From NCBI GenBank assembly GCA_022340745.1, contig JAJDNL010000053.1:1-40964 (forward strand): a DNA stretch of 40,964 bases, in the 5' to 3' direction. Made by a program: the position numbers and the translations under genes. Shown in pieces: positions 16,167 through 24,548 of this stretch. The DNA comes from Deltaproteobacteria bacterium (GTDB taxonomy: Bacteria; Desulfobacterota; Syntrophobacteria; BM002). Every line of letters begins with the position of its first letter. The stretch's first letter is position 1. The notes under the pieces were generated by a model, which saw only the letters and a list, made by a program, of their open reading frames with translations, was not told the origin of the DNA and searched no databases.

Positions 16167-16651
16167 CACTCCAACATTGTTAAAGATAGTACAAAATCAG
16201 CCCAGCCAATGTATTTTCTCTCCCCTCGCAACGGGGTGGTGCTCAGGCATTTACTGGGCCCGAACATGGAGGGATTGGCAGAAGACGCCTCCCCCTTGAG
16301 CCTATTGCAGATGAGACTTTCCGGTTTAGCGAAACGACAACCAAACGTTTCATGTGCCGGAAGAATGAACAAACGCGGTAGCCCCAGAGTCGTGTGAGCG
16401 GATTTTGCCCCGCCACCTGAAAGGGAAAAATCTCCGAAACGCGACACTGTGGGGATCGAGGCGGCATTGCCGATCGAGGTTAGAGCAAATTTTCACAAGC
16501 ACGAGGCGGGATAGGATAGTTTTGCGCTTTTTGTAGGAGTGGATGATAGAACTCCACTGGGTTGTTGAGAAGGCGGGTTGAGTAATAGAGCTTGCCGTAA
16601 CTCATATAGGTTTTGGAAAACGCATACTCATTGAAGAAGGGAGAACAGGAA
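16167..16651 (+). other. Long leader upstream of sat, possible structured RNA
   Basis: No supportable gene. Unlike the surrounding gaps it lacks heptads and is GC-rich from about 16225 to 16500. Several small hairpins are visible, for example GAAACG-acaaccaaa-CGTTTC near 16330 and CCCCTCGCAACGGGG near 16222. Open frames on both strands here lack ribosome sites. It matches no riboswitch class that I can recognise. Confidence 0.35.
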
Positions 16652-17920
16652 ATGGCGAAGTTGGTACCTCCACACGGAAAAGAGAGAAAGCTGAAGCCGC
16701 TGCTGCTCGAGGGCGATGCGCTCAAGGCAGAAGTTGAAAAGGCTAAGACCTTAAAGAAAGCTCCCATGACTTCGAGGGAAGCCTCTGACGTGCTCATGCT
16801 GGGCATCGGCGCTTTCACTCCGCTCGAAGGTTTCATGGGCTATGATGACTGGAAGGGCGTTTGCGACAACTACCTGATGACGGATGGTACTTTCTGGCCC
16901 ATTCCCATCACCCTGTCGGCGACCAAAGAGTTGGCAGACAGCATTGCCGACAATGAAGAGATCGCTCTTTTGGATGTGGAACATGACGAAATCCTGGCCA
17001 CCATGAAGGTGACGGAAAAGTACACCATCGACAAGGTCCACGAGTGCAAAGCGGTCTTCGGGACCGATGATGCCGAGGGCCATCCCGGAGTACAGAAGGT
17101 CATGGCTCAGGCGGAGATCAACCTGGCCGGTCCCATCAAGGTGCTCAGTGAGAGCTTTTACCCCACAGAGTTCGGCGACCTTTATCAGACACCGGCCCAG
17201 TCTCGAGCAATGTTTGAGGAGCGGGGTTGGGATACGGTGGCGGCGCTGCAGCTCAGAAACCCCATGCACAACTCCCACGCCTACCTGGCCTGGATCGCTA
17301 TCGAGGTCTGTGACGGCGTCTACATCCACCAGTTGATCGGCAAGTTGAAAGAAGGCGATATTCCCGCTGAAGTGAGGGTTGACGCGATTCAGGCCCTGGT
17401 GGATAACTACTTTCGCAAGGAACGGGTGCTGCAGGGCGGCTACCCCATGGAGATGCGCTACGCCGGTCCCCGTGAAGCCTTGCTGCACGCTTGCTTCCGC
17501 CAGAACTATGGCTGTAGCCACCTGATAGTCGGCCGTGACCACGCAGGCGTGGGTGACTACTACGGCCCGTTTGACGCTCAGAAGATCTTCCTGGAAATCC
17601 CCGAGGGCTCGCTCGAGCTCAAGCCCTTGCCCCTGGACTGGACCTTCTACTGTTACGATTGCGGTAGCATGGCCTCCATGAAGACCTGCCCGCACGATGA
17701 GAAGGCGGTCATCGATGAGGACGGCAACCACGTGAGCGGCTCGCGGTTGCTGCTGTCCGGCACCATGCTCCGTAAGATGCTCTCCGAGGACAAGCCGGTG
17801 CCCAAAGAGTTCTCCAAGCCCGAGGTCATCAAGATCCTCAAGGCTTACTACGCTGGCCTCGAAGAAAAGGTGGAGATCAAGCTTCACGGCGCTGCCACCG
17901 GCGATGTCGAGAAGAAGTAG
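16652..17920 (+). CDS. sat: Sulfate adenylyltransferase (dissimilatory ATP sulfurylase)
   Basis: Activates sulfate with ATP to adenosine 5'-phosphosulfate (APS), the first step of sulfate respiration, in the cytoplasm. 422 residues from the ATG at 16652; an upstream in-frame ATG at 16613 would add 13 non-family residues. Motifs are the active-site [10 protein letters not shown] near residue 200, [17 protein letters not shown] from about 291, and a zinc-type cysteine cluster [15 protein letters not shown] from about 333, characteristic of the homo-oligomeric enzyme of sulfate reducers and archaea. A C-terminal [10 protein letters not shown] follows. It heads the sulfate-reduction cluster, 233 bases upstream of aprB. 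Confidence 0.98.
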   Translation: MAKLVPPHGKERKLKPLLLEGDALKAEVEKAKTLKKAPMTSREASDVLMLGIGAFTPLEGFMGYDDWKGVCDNYLMTDGTFWPIPITLSATKELADSIADNEEIALLDVEHDEILATMKVTEKYTIDKVHECKAVFGTDDAEGHPGVQKVMAQAEINLAGPIKVLSESFYPTEFGDLYQTPAQSRAMFEERGWDTVAALQLRNPMHNSHAYLAWIAIEVCDGVYIHQLIGKLKEGDIPAEVRVDAIQALVDNYFRKERVLQGGYPMEMRYAGPREALLHACFRQNYGCSHLIVGRDHAGVGDYYGPFDAQKIFLEIPEGSLELKPLPLDWTFYCYDCGSMASMKTCPHDEKAVIDEDGNHVSGSRLLLSGTMLRKMLSEDKPVPKEFSKPEVIKILKAYYAGLEEKVEIKLHGAATGDVEKK

Positions 17921-18153
17921 TGAGATAATTGGTCGAAAAAGACCAAGTGACAACCGGCGAGGGCGGAGGTAGTATCCCGCCGATTTTACGAACGGCATAG
18001 AAGTTTTGCTTTCTATGACCACCTAACAGGTAAACAATATCCATTGGAAGGGAGGTGAGTGTCGGCTATCAAAGGTTCCGGGGTAGGTACTCCGGGGCTG
18101 TACTGAGTGATCACGTATGATTTTTAAGTCAATAAAGATTAGGAGGGAAATCA
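17921..18153 (+). other. sat-aprB spacer with small hairpins
   Basis: Contains hairpins GGCGGaggtagtatCCCGCC (about 17963) and CATAGAA-gttttgc-TTTCTATG (about 17996-18017). Neither is followed by a T-run, so they look more like processing or regulatory stems than terminators. AGGAGG precedes the aprB start. No gene. Confidence 0.4.
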
Positions 18154-18591
18154 ATGCCAAGTTACGTCATTGATGAAAAATGTGACGGATGCAAGGGGCA
18201 GGACAGGACAGCCTGCATGTACATCTGCCCCAACGACTTGATGATCTTGGACGTGGATGCCATGAAGGCTTACAACCAGGAGCCCGAGTTCTGCTGGGAG
18301 TGCTACAACTGCGTAAAGATTTGCCCCCAGCAAGCTATTGACGTCCGCGGCTACGCCGACTTCGTGCCCATGGGCGCCAGCGTGGTGCCGTTGCGCGGAT
18401 CCGAAGACATCATGTGGACAGTCAAATTTAGAAACGGCACCATCAAGCGCTTCAAGTTCCCCATCCGCACCACGGACGAAGGTACTGCCGTGCCCGATGG
18501 AGGCTTTACTGAGGGCGCTGGCGATCTCAACGACCAGAACCTGTGGACTGAACCGGCATCACTGGGAGTTGATGCGCTGCCCACCAAGTAA
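18154..18591 (+). CDS. aprB: Adenylylsulfate reductase beta subunit
   Basis: Electron-transfer subunit of APS reductase, which reduces APS to sulfite and AMP. 145 residues. Two [4Fe-4S] ligand sets are complete: Cys10, Cys13, Cys21, Cys25, and Cys47, Cys50, Cys53, Cys57. The C-terminal tail (from about residue 100) is the part that wraps around AprA in known structures. An excellent ribosome site, AGGAGGG, precedes the ATG. aprA follows after 17 bases and is certainly co-transcribed. Confidence 0.98.
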   Translation: MPSYVIDEKCDGCKGQDRTACMYICPNDLMILDVDAMKAYNQEPEFCWECYNCVKICPQQAIDVRGYADFVPMGASVVPLRGSEDIMWTVKFRNGTIKRFKFPIRTTDEGTAVPDGGFTEGAGDLNDQNLWTEPASLGVDALPTK

Positions 18592-18608
18592 TTGAGGAGG
18601 TGAAAATA

Positions 18609-20498
18609 ATGGAAGCTTTTGAAACCGTCGAACTGAGTACTGATCTTCTGATCGTCGGCGGCGGCATGTCCGCTTGTGGTGCGGCCTTTGAGGCGTCTTA
18701 TTGGGCCAAGAAGAATAATCTGAGCGTGCTTATGGTTGACAAAGCTGCGGTAGACCGCAGCGGCGCGGTGGCCATGGGTCTTTCCGCCATCAACACCTAT
18801 ATCGGTATTGACCGCAATGAGAACACCCCCGCGGACTTTGTCAGCTATGTCCAGAATGACCAGATGGGAACCGTCCGTGAGGACCTGGTCTACGACATTG
18901 CCCGCCACGTTGATTCCTCGGTGCACCTGTTCGAGAAATGGGGACTCCCCATCTGGAAAGATGCCGAGGGCAACTATCAACGCGCCGGCCGCTGGCAGAT
19001 CATGATCAACGGCGAGTCATACAAAGTGATCGTGGCCGAGGCCGCCAAGAACGCCCTGGGTGTGGACAACATCATCGAGCGGCTGTTCATCGTCAAGCTG
19101 ATGACCGACGCCAATGACCCCAACCGGATCGCCGGAGCCGCAGGCTTCAGCGTGCGCGAGAACAAAGTTTACTTCATCAAGGCCAAGGCCATCTGCTGCC
19201 TGTGCGGTGGCGCCGTGCACATCTTCCGACCGCGCTCCGTGGGTGAAGGTCTGGGACGCACCTGGTATCCACCCTGGAACGCCGGCTCCAACTACGCCAT
19301 GATGGCCCAGGTTGGTGCCGAGCTGGCCCAGATGGAAAGCCGTTTCATCCCCACCCGGTTCAAGGATGGTTACGGCCCGGTGGGCGCCTGGTTCCTGTTC
19401 TTCAAGTCGTCGGCCACCAACGCTTTCGACGAGGAGTACATCAACAACCTGGACATGCTGAAGCCCTGGGCACCTTATGACACTGCCAAGCCAGTGCCCA
19501 CGCCGTTGCGAAACCACCAGATGATGGTGGAGTCCATGGAGGGCAGAGGCCCCGTGTTCATGAGGACTGAGCGGGCCATCGCCGCCCTGGCCGAAAAGTA
19601 CAAGGATGACCCCAAGGTTTACAAGAAGAAGATGAAAGAGCTGGAATCCGAGGCCTGGGAAGACTTTCTGGATATGACGATCTCCCAGGCGCTGCTCTGG
19701 GCCGGCCAGAATATCTTCCCGGAAGAGAAGAAATCTGAGATCATGGCAGCCGAGCCTTACTTCATCGGCTCCCACGCCTCCCACGCCGGTATGTGGGTGA
19801 GCGGACCAGCAGATCTGGCACCGCCCGAGTGGAACTGGGGCTACAACCGGATGACCACGATCAACGGTCTGTTCACCGCTGGTGACGGGGTGGGCTGTTC
19901 TGCTCACAAGTTCTCTTCCGGCTCCCACGCCGAGGGACGGATCGCCGGTAAGGCCGCGATCAAGTTCCTGGTGGAGAACCCCGGAGATGTGAACCTTGAT
20001 GCCGGAAAGTTCGAGGAAATCAAGGCTGAGATCCTCAAGCCCTTGAAGACCTACGAGGAGGGCAAGAGCTACACGGTCACAGACGACATCACCCCCAACT
20101 ACATCCGGCCAAAGATGTTCTTGTTCCGCTTGAACAAGATCATGGACGAGTACGCCGGTGGTACCTCCATGTGGTACACCACCAACAAGGCTATGTTGGA
20201 GCGGGCCCTGGAGGAACTCAGAATGCTCTATGAAGACTCAAAGTTTCTGGGCGCCAACGGTCTGCACGAGTTGATGCGGGCCTGGGAGAACTACCATCGG
20301 TTGTGGACCTCCGAGGCCCACGTGCGGCACCTCCTGTTCCGTGAGGAAACCCGTTACCCGGGTTACTACTACCGCGCTGACTTCAAAGAGGTCCTTGACG
20401 AGGCGAACTGGAAGGTGTTCACCATTTCTAAGTGGGATCCAGCCACCAGAAAGTGGTCTATTCGCAAGGAGCCCGTGCAGAATTGGTTGGGCGTATAA
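18609..20498 (+). CDS. aprA: Adenylylsulfate reductase alpha subunit
   Basis: Catalytic FAD subunit of APS reductase, in the cytoplasm. 629 residues from the ATG at 18609, chosen because GAGGAGGTG lies just upstream. A GTG at 18600 overlaps that ribosome site and is rejected. The FAD-binding IVGGGMSACGAAFEA is near the N terminus, followed by the family RSGAVAMGLSAINTYIG, the central GRWQIMINGESYK, and GDGVGCSAHKFSSGSHAEG near residue 425. It is a member of the fumarate-reductase-like flavoprotein family. A strong terminator follows the stop codon, so most transcripts probably end before qmoA. Confidence 0.98.
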   Translation: MEAFETVELSTDLLIVGGGMSACGAAFEASYWAKKNNLSVLMVDKAAVDRSGAVAMGLSAINTYIGIDRNENTPADFVSYVQNDQMGTVREDLVYDIARHVDSSVHLFEKWGLPIWKDAEGNYQRAGRWQIMINGESYKVIVAEAAKNALGVDNIIERLFIVKLMTDANDPNRIAGAAGFSVRENKVYFIKAKAICCLCGGAVHIFRPRSVGEGLGRTWYPPWNAGSNYAMMAQVGAELAQMESRFIPTRFKDGYGPVGAWFLFFKSSATNAFDEEYINNLDMLKPWAPYDTAKPVPTPLRNHQMMVESMEGRGPVFMRTERAIAALAEKYKDDPKVYKKKMKELESEAWEDFLDMTISQALLWAGQNIFPEEKKSEIMAAEPYFIGSHASHAGMWVSGPADLAPPEWNWGYNRMTTINGLFTAGDGVGCSAHKFSSGSHAEGRIAGKAAIKFLVENPGDVNLDAGKFEEIKAEILKPLKTYEEGKSYTVTDDITPNYIRPKMFLFRLNKIMDEYAGGTSMWYTTNKAMLERALEELRMLYEDSKFLGANGLHELMRAWENYHRLWTSEAHVRHLLFREETRYPGYYYRADFKEVLDEANWKVFTISKWDPATRKWSIRKEPVQNWLGV

Positions 20499-20515
20499 GT
20501 AAAACCTGATTGATC

Positions 20516-20553
20516 TTGCTCCAGGCGCCGCATCGGCGCCTGGAGCAATTTTC
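20516..20553 (+). terminator. Rho-independent terminator after aprA
   Basis: A perfect 14-bp stem (20516-20529 with 20535-20548), a 5-nt loop and a following T-rich TTTTCTGTTTG. It lies 18 bases after the aprA stop codon. Confidence 0.85.
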
Positions 20554-20751
20554 TGTTTGTTCCTTTCAATTGCTGCATGCTCTGCCCTTCAACCCGGGCT
20601 GATGTGCAGCGAACGATGATTCGCTTTTATGGGTTGCGGATAGCTTTCCTTTCATTTTCTGGGACAAATGCTGAGGGCTGCTGTCTGTTCAAGGACCTTT
20701 CCTAGAGATTTCAGGGAAACCGTATTCTCTCCCTGAGTAGGTTCCAAGAAT

Positions 20752-20855
20752 CTAAACCCTATGGTGATTGCCCGGCAATACGGCTACAGATACAGAACTG
20801 GGAAGTTCCGGCGGCGACAAGTTCATGCGCGCCGGGCAACCTCCCTAGGGTTTAG
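20752..20855 (+). other. Long inverted repeat upstream of qmoA
   Basis: Arms 20752-20776 and 20831-20855 pair at 22 of 25 positions (CTAAACCCTA, then GCCCGGC). The 54-nt interior contains a further GAACT-ggga-AGTTC hairpin. Another small stem, TCAGGGA/TCCCTGA, lies just before it (about 20711-20735). The element lies between the aprA terminator and qmoA (ATG 20918). It may be a leader structure for qmoABC or a solitary palindromic repeat. No other copy was noticed in the window. Confidence 0.6.
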
Positions 20856-20917
20856 TCGTAACTCTTCCTACGTACAATCTTGCCCTAAAGTAAAACCAAA
20901 TACCTTGGAGGAATGCG

Positions 20918-22180
20918 ATGGCTGATGAAAAGGCTTTGACGGAGAGTATTTTAGTGGTGGGCGGCGGTATCAGCGGCCTGACCACAGCGGTGGAGGCGGC
21001 CGAGGCAGGCCGCGATGTTTTTATTGTTGAAAAGCGGTCGTATCTTGGCGGCCGGGTGGCGCAATTGAACCAGTACTTTCCCAAGCTCTGCCCGCCCAGT
21101 TGCGGCCTGGAAATCAACTTTCGTCGCATAAGACAGAATCCCCGGATAAAAACGTTCACCATGGCTCAGGTGGAAAATATATCTGGAGAGGAAGGAAACT
21201 TTGATGTGACCATCAAGCTCAACCCGCGGTATGTGAATGAGAATTGCACGGCCTGCGGGGAGTGTGCCGCAGGGGTCACAACTGAAATTCCCAATGAGTA
21301 CAATTACAACATGGACAAGATCAAGGCTGTCTATCTTCCTCACGACATGGCGTATCCCATGCGCTATGTGATTGCCCCGGAAATTATCGGCACAGAAGAG
21401 GCAACCAAGGCCAAAGAGGCCTGCCAGTATGACGCGGTAGATCTGGAGATGCAGCCTGAGAGCGTAACCCTCAAGGTAGCATCTGTTGTCTGGGCCACCG
21501 GTTGGAACCCTTACGATGCCACCAGGATGGAAAATTTGGGCTACGGCACGGTCCCCAATGTGATCACCAACGTGATGATGGAACGGTTGGCGGCCTCTGA
21601 TGGTCCAACTGGCGGCAAGATTGTCCGGCCCGCAGATGGCAAACCGGTGGAGAGTGTCGCTTTTGTACAATGCGCCGGTTCCCGGGACGAGAACTACATG
21701 CCCTTTTGCTCCCACATCTGCTGCTTGGCCTCACTCAAGCAGACGACCTACGTTAGGGAACAGCTCCCCGATGCCAAGGTCACCATCTTCTACATTGATA
21801 TCCGAGCTTTGGGCAAATATGAGGAGTTCTACACCAAAGTTGCAGCTGACGAAAATGTCACCCTCATCAAGGGCAAGGTTGCCAAGGTAGAGGCAGATCC
21901 GGCCAGCGGCCAGATTGTCGTCGAGGCCGAGGATATCTACAGCGGCAGTAAAAGCCAGGCCAAAGTGGATCTGGTGGTGCTGGCTACCGGTATGGAGCCC
22001 AGCACAGCCACGGCCAGGGTGCCCGCTGATGTAAGCTACGACGAAAGCGGCTTTGTGGTAAGTGAGAAGCCGGGAATCTATGCTGCCGGATGCGCCAGAA
22101 GGCCTCTTGATGTGGCGACTTCCAACCGAGATGCCACCGCTGCAGCGCTCAAGGCCATTCAATCTACGGTGAGGAGGTAA
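20918..22180 (+). CDS. qmoA: Quinone-interacting membrane-bound oxidoreductase subunit A
   Basis: Cytoplasmic FAD flavoprotein of the Qmo complex, related to heterodisulfide reductase HdrA. 420 residues. The FAD dinucleotide motif is LVVGGGISGLTTAVEAAEAG (residues 12-31). Then come YLGGRVAQLNQYFPKLCPPS and a Cys-rich NCTACGECAAG near residue 110, whose set of cysteines is short of a complete ferredoxin motif. CAGSRDENYMPFCSHICC near residue 253 is shared with HdrA. The ATG is preceded by GGAGGAATGCG. qmoB begins 4 bases after the stop. Confidence 0.97.
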   Translation: MADEKALTESILVVGGGISGLTTAVEAAEAGRDVFIVEKRSYLGGRVAQLNQYFPKLCPPSCGLEINFRRIRQNPRIKTFTMAQVENISGEEGNFDVTIKLNPRYVNENCTACGECAAGVTTEIPNEYNYNMDKIKAVYLPHDMAYPMRYVIAPEIIGTEEATKAKEACQYDAVDLEMQPESVTLKVASVVWATGWNPYDATRMENLGYGTVPNVITNVMMERLAASDGPTGGKIVRPADGKPVESVAFVQCAGSRDENYMPFCSHICCLASLKQTTYVREQLPDAKVTIFYIDIRALGKYEEFYTKVAADENVTLIKGKVAKVEADPASGQIVVEAEDIYSGSKSQAKVDLVVLATGMEPSTATARVPADVSYDESGFVVSEKPGIYAAGCARRPLDVATSNRDATAAALKAIQSTVRR

Positions 22181-22184
22181 TCCA

Positions 22185-24419
22185 ATGGAGAAGAAAGTAG
22201 GGGTTTATATATGTAAAGGCTGTGGAATCGGGGATTCCCTGGATATAGAAGCCCTGGCCGCGGTTGCCAATGACGAATTCAGCCCAGCGGTTTGTAAAGA
22301 CCACGATTTTCTGTGCAGCAAGGCAGGGGTGCAGGTCATCCAGCAAGACTTGAACGGAGATGACGCTGTGAATGCAGTGGTGGTGGCGGCCTGCTCCCCC
22401 CGGGTCATGCAAGATGTGTTTGACTTCGGGCCGAGTGTGGTACTGGATCGGGTAAACCTTAGGGAGCAAGTGGTCTGGTGCCAGCCCGCAGGGGAAGAAG
22501 ATACCCAGATGATGGCCGAGGATTACCTGCGACTGGGGCTTACCAAGGTTGGGATCATGGAGCCCTTGGAGCCCTTCCAGCCGGAAGAGGAAATGTCAAA
22601 ACGGCTGCTGGTAGTGGGCGGCGGCCTTGCAGGTATTACTGCCTCTGCTGAAGCAGCAAAGGCCGGCTATGAGGTGGTGCTGGTGGAGAAAGAAGCTCAG
22701 CTGGGTGGCTGGATGAATAAACTCTACAAGCAGGCTCCCATGAAACATCCTTACACCGACCTGGAGGATGTGGATATCGCTGATCGCGTCAAGGCGGTGG
22801 AAGAAGACAGCAATGTCACGGTGTATACCGGGGCCACCATGGAGAAGATCGAAGGTGCCCCATGTCTCTATACGGCACACATCAAGCAGAACGGCAATGT
22901 GGTGACCGAAAGGGTGGGAGCCATTGTTGTGGCCACCGGCGCTGTGCCCTATGAAGCCAAGAAGCTCAAGCATCTTGGCTATGGGAGCTGCGAAAATGTG
23001 GTTACCAATGAAACCATAGAAGAGCTTGCTTCAAAGGGTACGATTACGCGGCCCTCTGACGGCCAGCCGGTAAAATCGGCGGCCTTTGTTCTGTGCGCCG
23101 GCTCCCGGGATCCAGAACACCTGTCCTATTGCTCTTCCACCTGCTGCATTGAGTCTTTGAAACAGGCCAAATACTTGAGGCTCCAGGACAAAGATGCCAA
23201 AGCCTACATAATCTACAAGGATATGCGGACGCCTGGGCACTATGAGTTGTTCTACAAGAGCATGCAAGAGGATGAAGGTCTGTTTCTCACCAAGGGCGTG
23301 GTGAGCTCCGTCACAGAGGATGAGAACAAGAACGTGGTGCTGGAAGTGGATGATACCCTGCTGGGCGAAAAGATTCAGCTGAAGGTGGACATGCTGGTGA
23401 TGGCAACCGGCATGGTGACAAATGCGGCCATTGGTGAGGAGGTCGAGCTGGTTCTGGAAGATGAAGAGGAGGGTGCGGCCGAATTAGAGGACGTGCCTGC
23501 CGACACCATCATAAAGTCAGACATGCTCAACCTGGAATATCGGCAAGGGCCGGAGGCGCCACCTTTACATAATGGCTTTCCGGACTCACACTTCATCTGC
23601 TTTCCCTACGAATCTCGGCGTACGGGCATTTATTACGCGGGTAGCGTACGGGCTCCCCTGGACGGGCCCAGCACCATCGATGACGCTGGCGGAGCCGCAC
23701 TCAAGGCAATCCAGTGCGTGGAACTCACTTCCCAGGGTATGGCCGTGCATCCCAGAGCCGGGGATATGAGCTATCCGGATTTCTTCATGGACCGCTGTAC
23801 CCAGTGCAAACGCTGCACGGTGGAATGCCCCTTCGGGGCAATCAATGAAGATGCAAAGGGCAACCCGCTTCCCAACCCCACCCGCTGCCGTAGGTGTGGG
23901 GTCTGCATGGGTGCCTGCCCGGAACGGATCATCTCCTTTAAAAATTACTCGGTTAAGATGATCGGTAACATGATCAAAAGCATCAACGTGCCTGACGAGT
24001 GGGACGAGAAGCCCCGATTCATTATCCTGGCCTGTGAAAATGACGCCTATCCGGCGCTGGACATGGTGGGTATTACCCGACAGCAGATCAGTCCCTGGGC
24101 CCGGGTTATTCCCATGCGCTGCCTGGGCGGTTTGAACCTGATATGGATCGCCGACTCACTCTCCAAGGGGATAGATGGTATCTTGCTGCTCGGATGCCGC
24201 CACGGTGATGACTACCAGTGTCACTTTATGAAGGGGAGTGAGCTGGCAGAGATTCGGTTGTCCAAGGTTGCGGAAACCCTGGATCGCTTGGCCCTGGAGT
24301 CCGACCGGGTGCAACTGGTTCAATTGCAGATCACCGATTATCCCGATCTACCCAGGATCATCAATGAGTTCTCAGAAAAACTGGATGAAGTTGGTGCGAA
24401 TCCCTATAAGGGTTTCTAG
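22185..24419 (+). CDS. qmoB: Quinone-interacting membrane-bound oxidoreductase subunit B
   Basis: HdrA-like FAD and Fe-S flavoprotein of the Qmo complex. 744 residues. The N-terminal HdrA-type region has YICKGCGIGD and VVVAACSPRVMQ. An FAD motif LLVVGGGLAGITASAEAAKA is near residue 140. A double [4Fe-4S] ferredoxin motif consists of Cys538, Cys541, Cys544, Cys548 and Cys568, Cys571, Cys574, Cys578. The C-terminal MvhD-like domain holds IPMRCLGGLN and LLGCRHGDDYQCHF. It is thought to accept electrons from QmoC for delivery to AprBA, possibly with bifurcation or confurcation. An acidic insertion EDEEEGAAELEDVPAD is near residue 427. Confidence 0.97.
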   Translation: MEKKVGVYICKGCGIGDSLDIEALAAVANDEFSPAVCKDHDFLCSKAGVQVIQQDLNGDDAVNAVVVAACSPRVMQDVFDFGPSVVLDRVNLREQVVWCQPAGEEDTQMMAEDYLRLGLTKVGIMEPLEPFQPEEEMSKRLLVVGGGLAGITASAEAAKAGYEVVLVEKEAQLGGWMNKLYKQAPMKHPYTDLEDVDIADRVKAVEEDSNVTVYTGATMEKIEGAPCLYTAHIKQNGNVVTERVGAIVVATGAVPYEAKKLKHLGYGSCENVVTNETIEELASKGTITRPSDGQPVKSAAFVLCAGSRDPEHLSYCSSTCCIESLKQAKYLRLQDKDAKAYIIYKDMRTPGHYELFYKSMQEDEGLFLTKGVVSSVTEDENKNVVLEVDDTLLGEKIQLKVDMLVMATGMVTNAAIGEEVELVLEDEEEGAAELEDVPADTIIKSDMLNLEYRQGPEAPPLHNGFPDSHFICFPYESRRTGIYYAGSVRAPLDGPSTIDDAGGAALKAIQCVELTSQGMAVHPRAGDMSYPDFFMDRCTQCKRCTVECPFGAINEDAKGNPLPNPTRCRRCGVCMGACPERIISFKNYSVKMIGNMIKSINVPDEWDEKPRFIILACENDAYPALDMVGITRQQISPWARVIPMRCLGGLNLIWIADSLSKGIDGILLLGCRHGDDYQCHFMKGSELAEIRLSKVAETLDRLALESDRVQLVQLQITDYPDLPRIINEFSEKLDEVGANPYKGF

Positions 24420-24548
24420 TCCTTGGACTCATACGTTCTATGCAGAACTTATTCGCTCAGGACTAGTGCAGAGCAAGCGGAATTAGCCTCTGCTCACGAG
24501 AAGATAAAACGTCTAACTTGCGCATCGAAGCACTAGGAGGTAATTACC

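Noticed and set aside
16134-16467. Small genes on both strands in the sat leader
   Set aside because: Overlapping frames on opposite strands without ribosome sites and without protein-like composition; more likely an untranslated leader.
16751-18022. A 423-codon open frame antisense to sat, and similar long antisense frames in aprA and qmoA
   Set aside because: High GC at codon third positions opens the opposite strand. The sense proteins have complete family motifs and the antisense ones have none.
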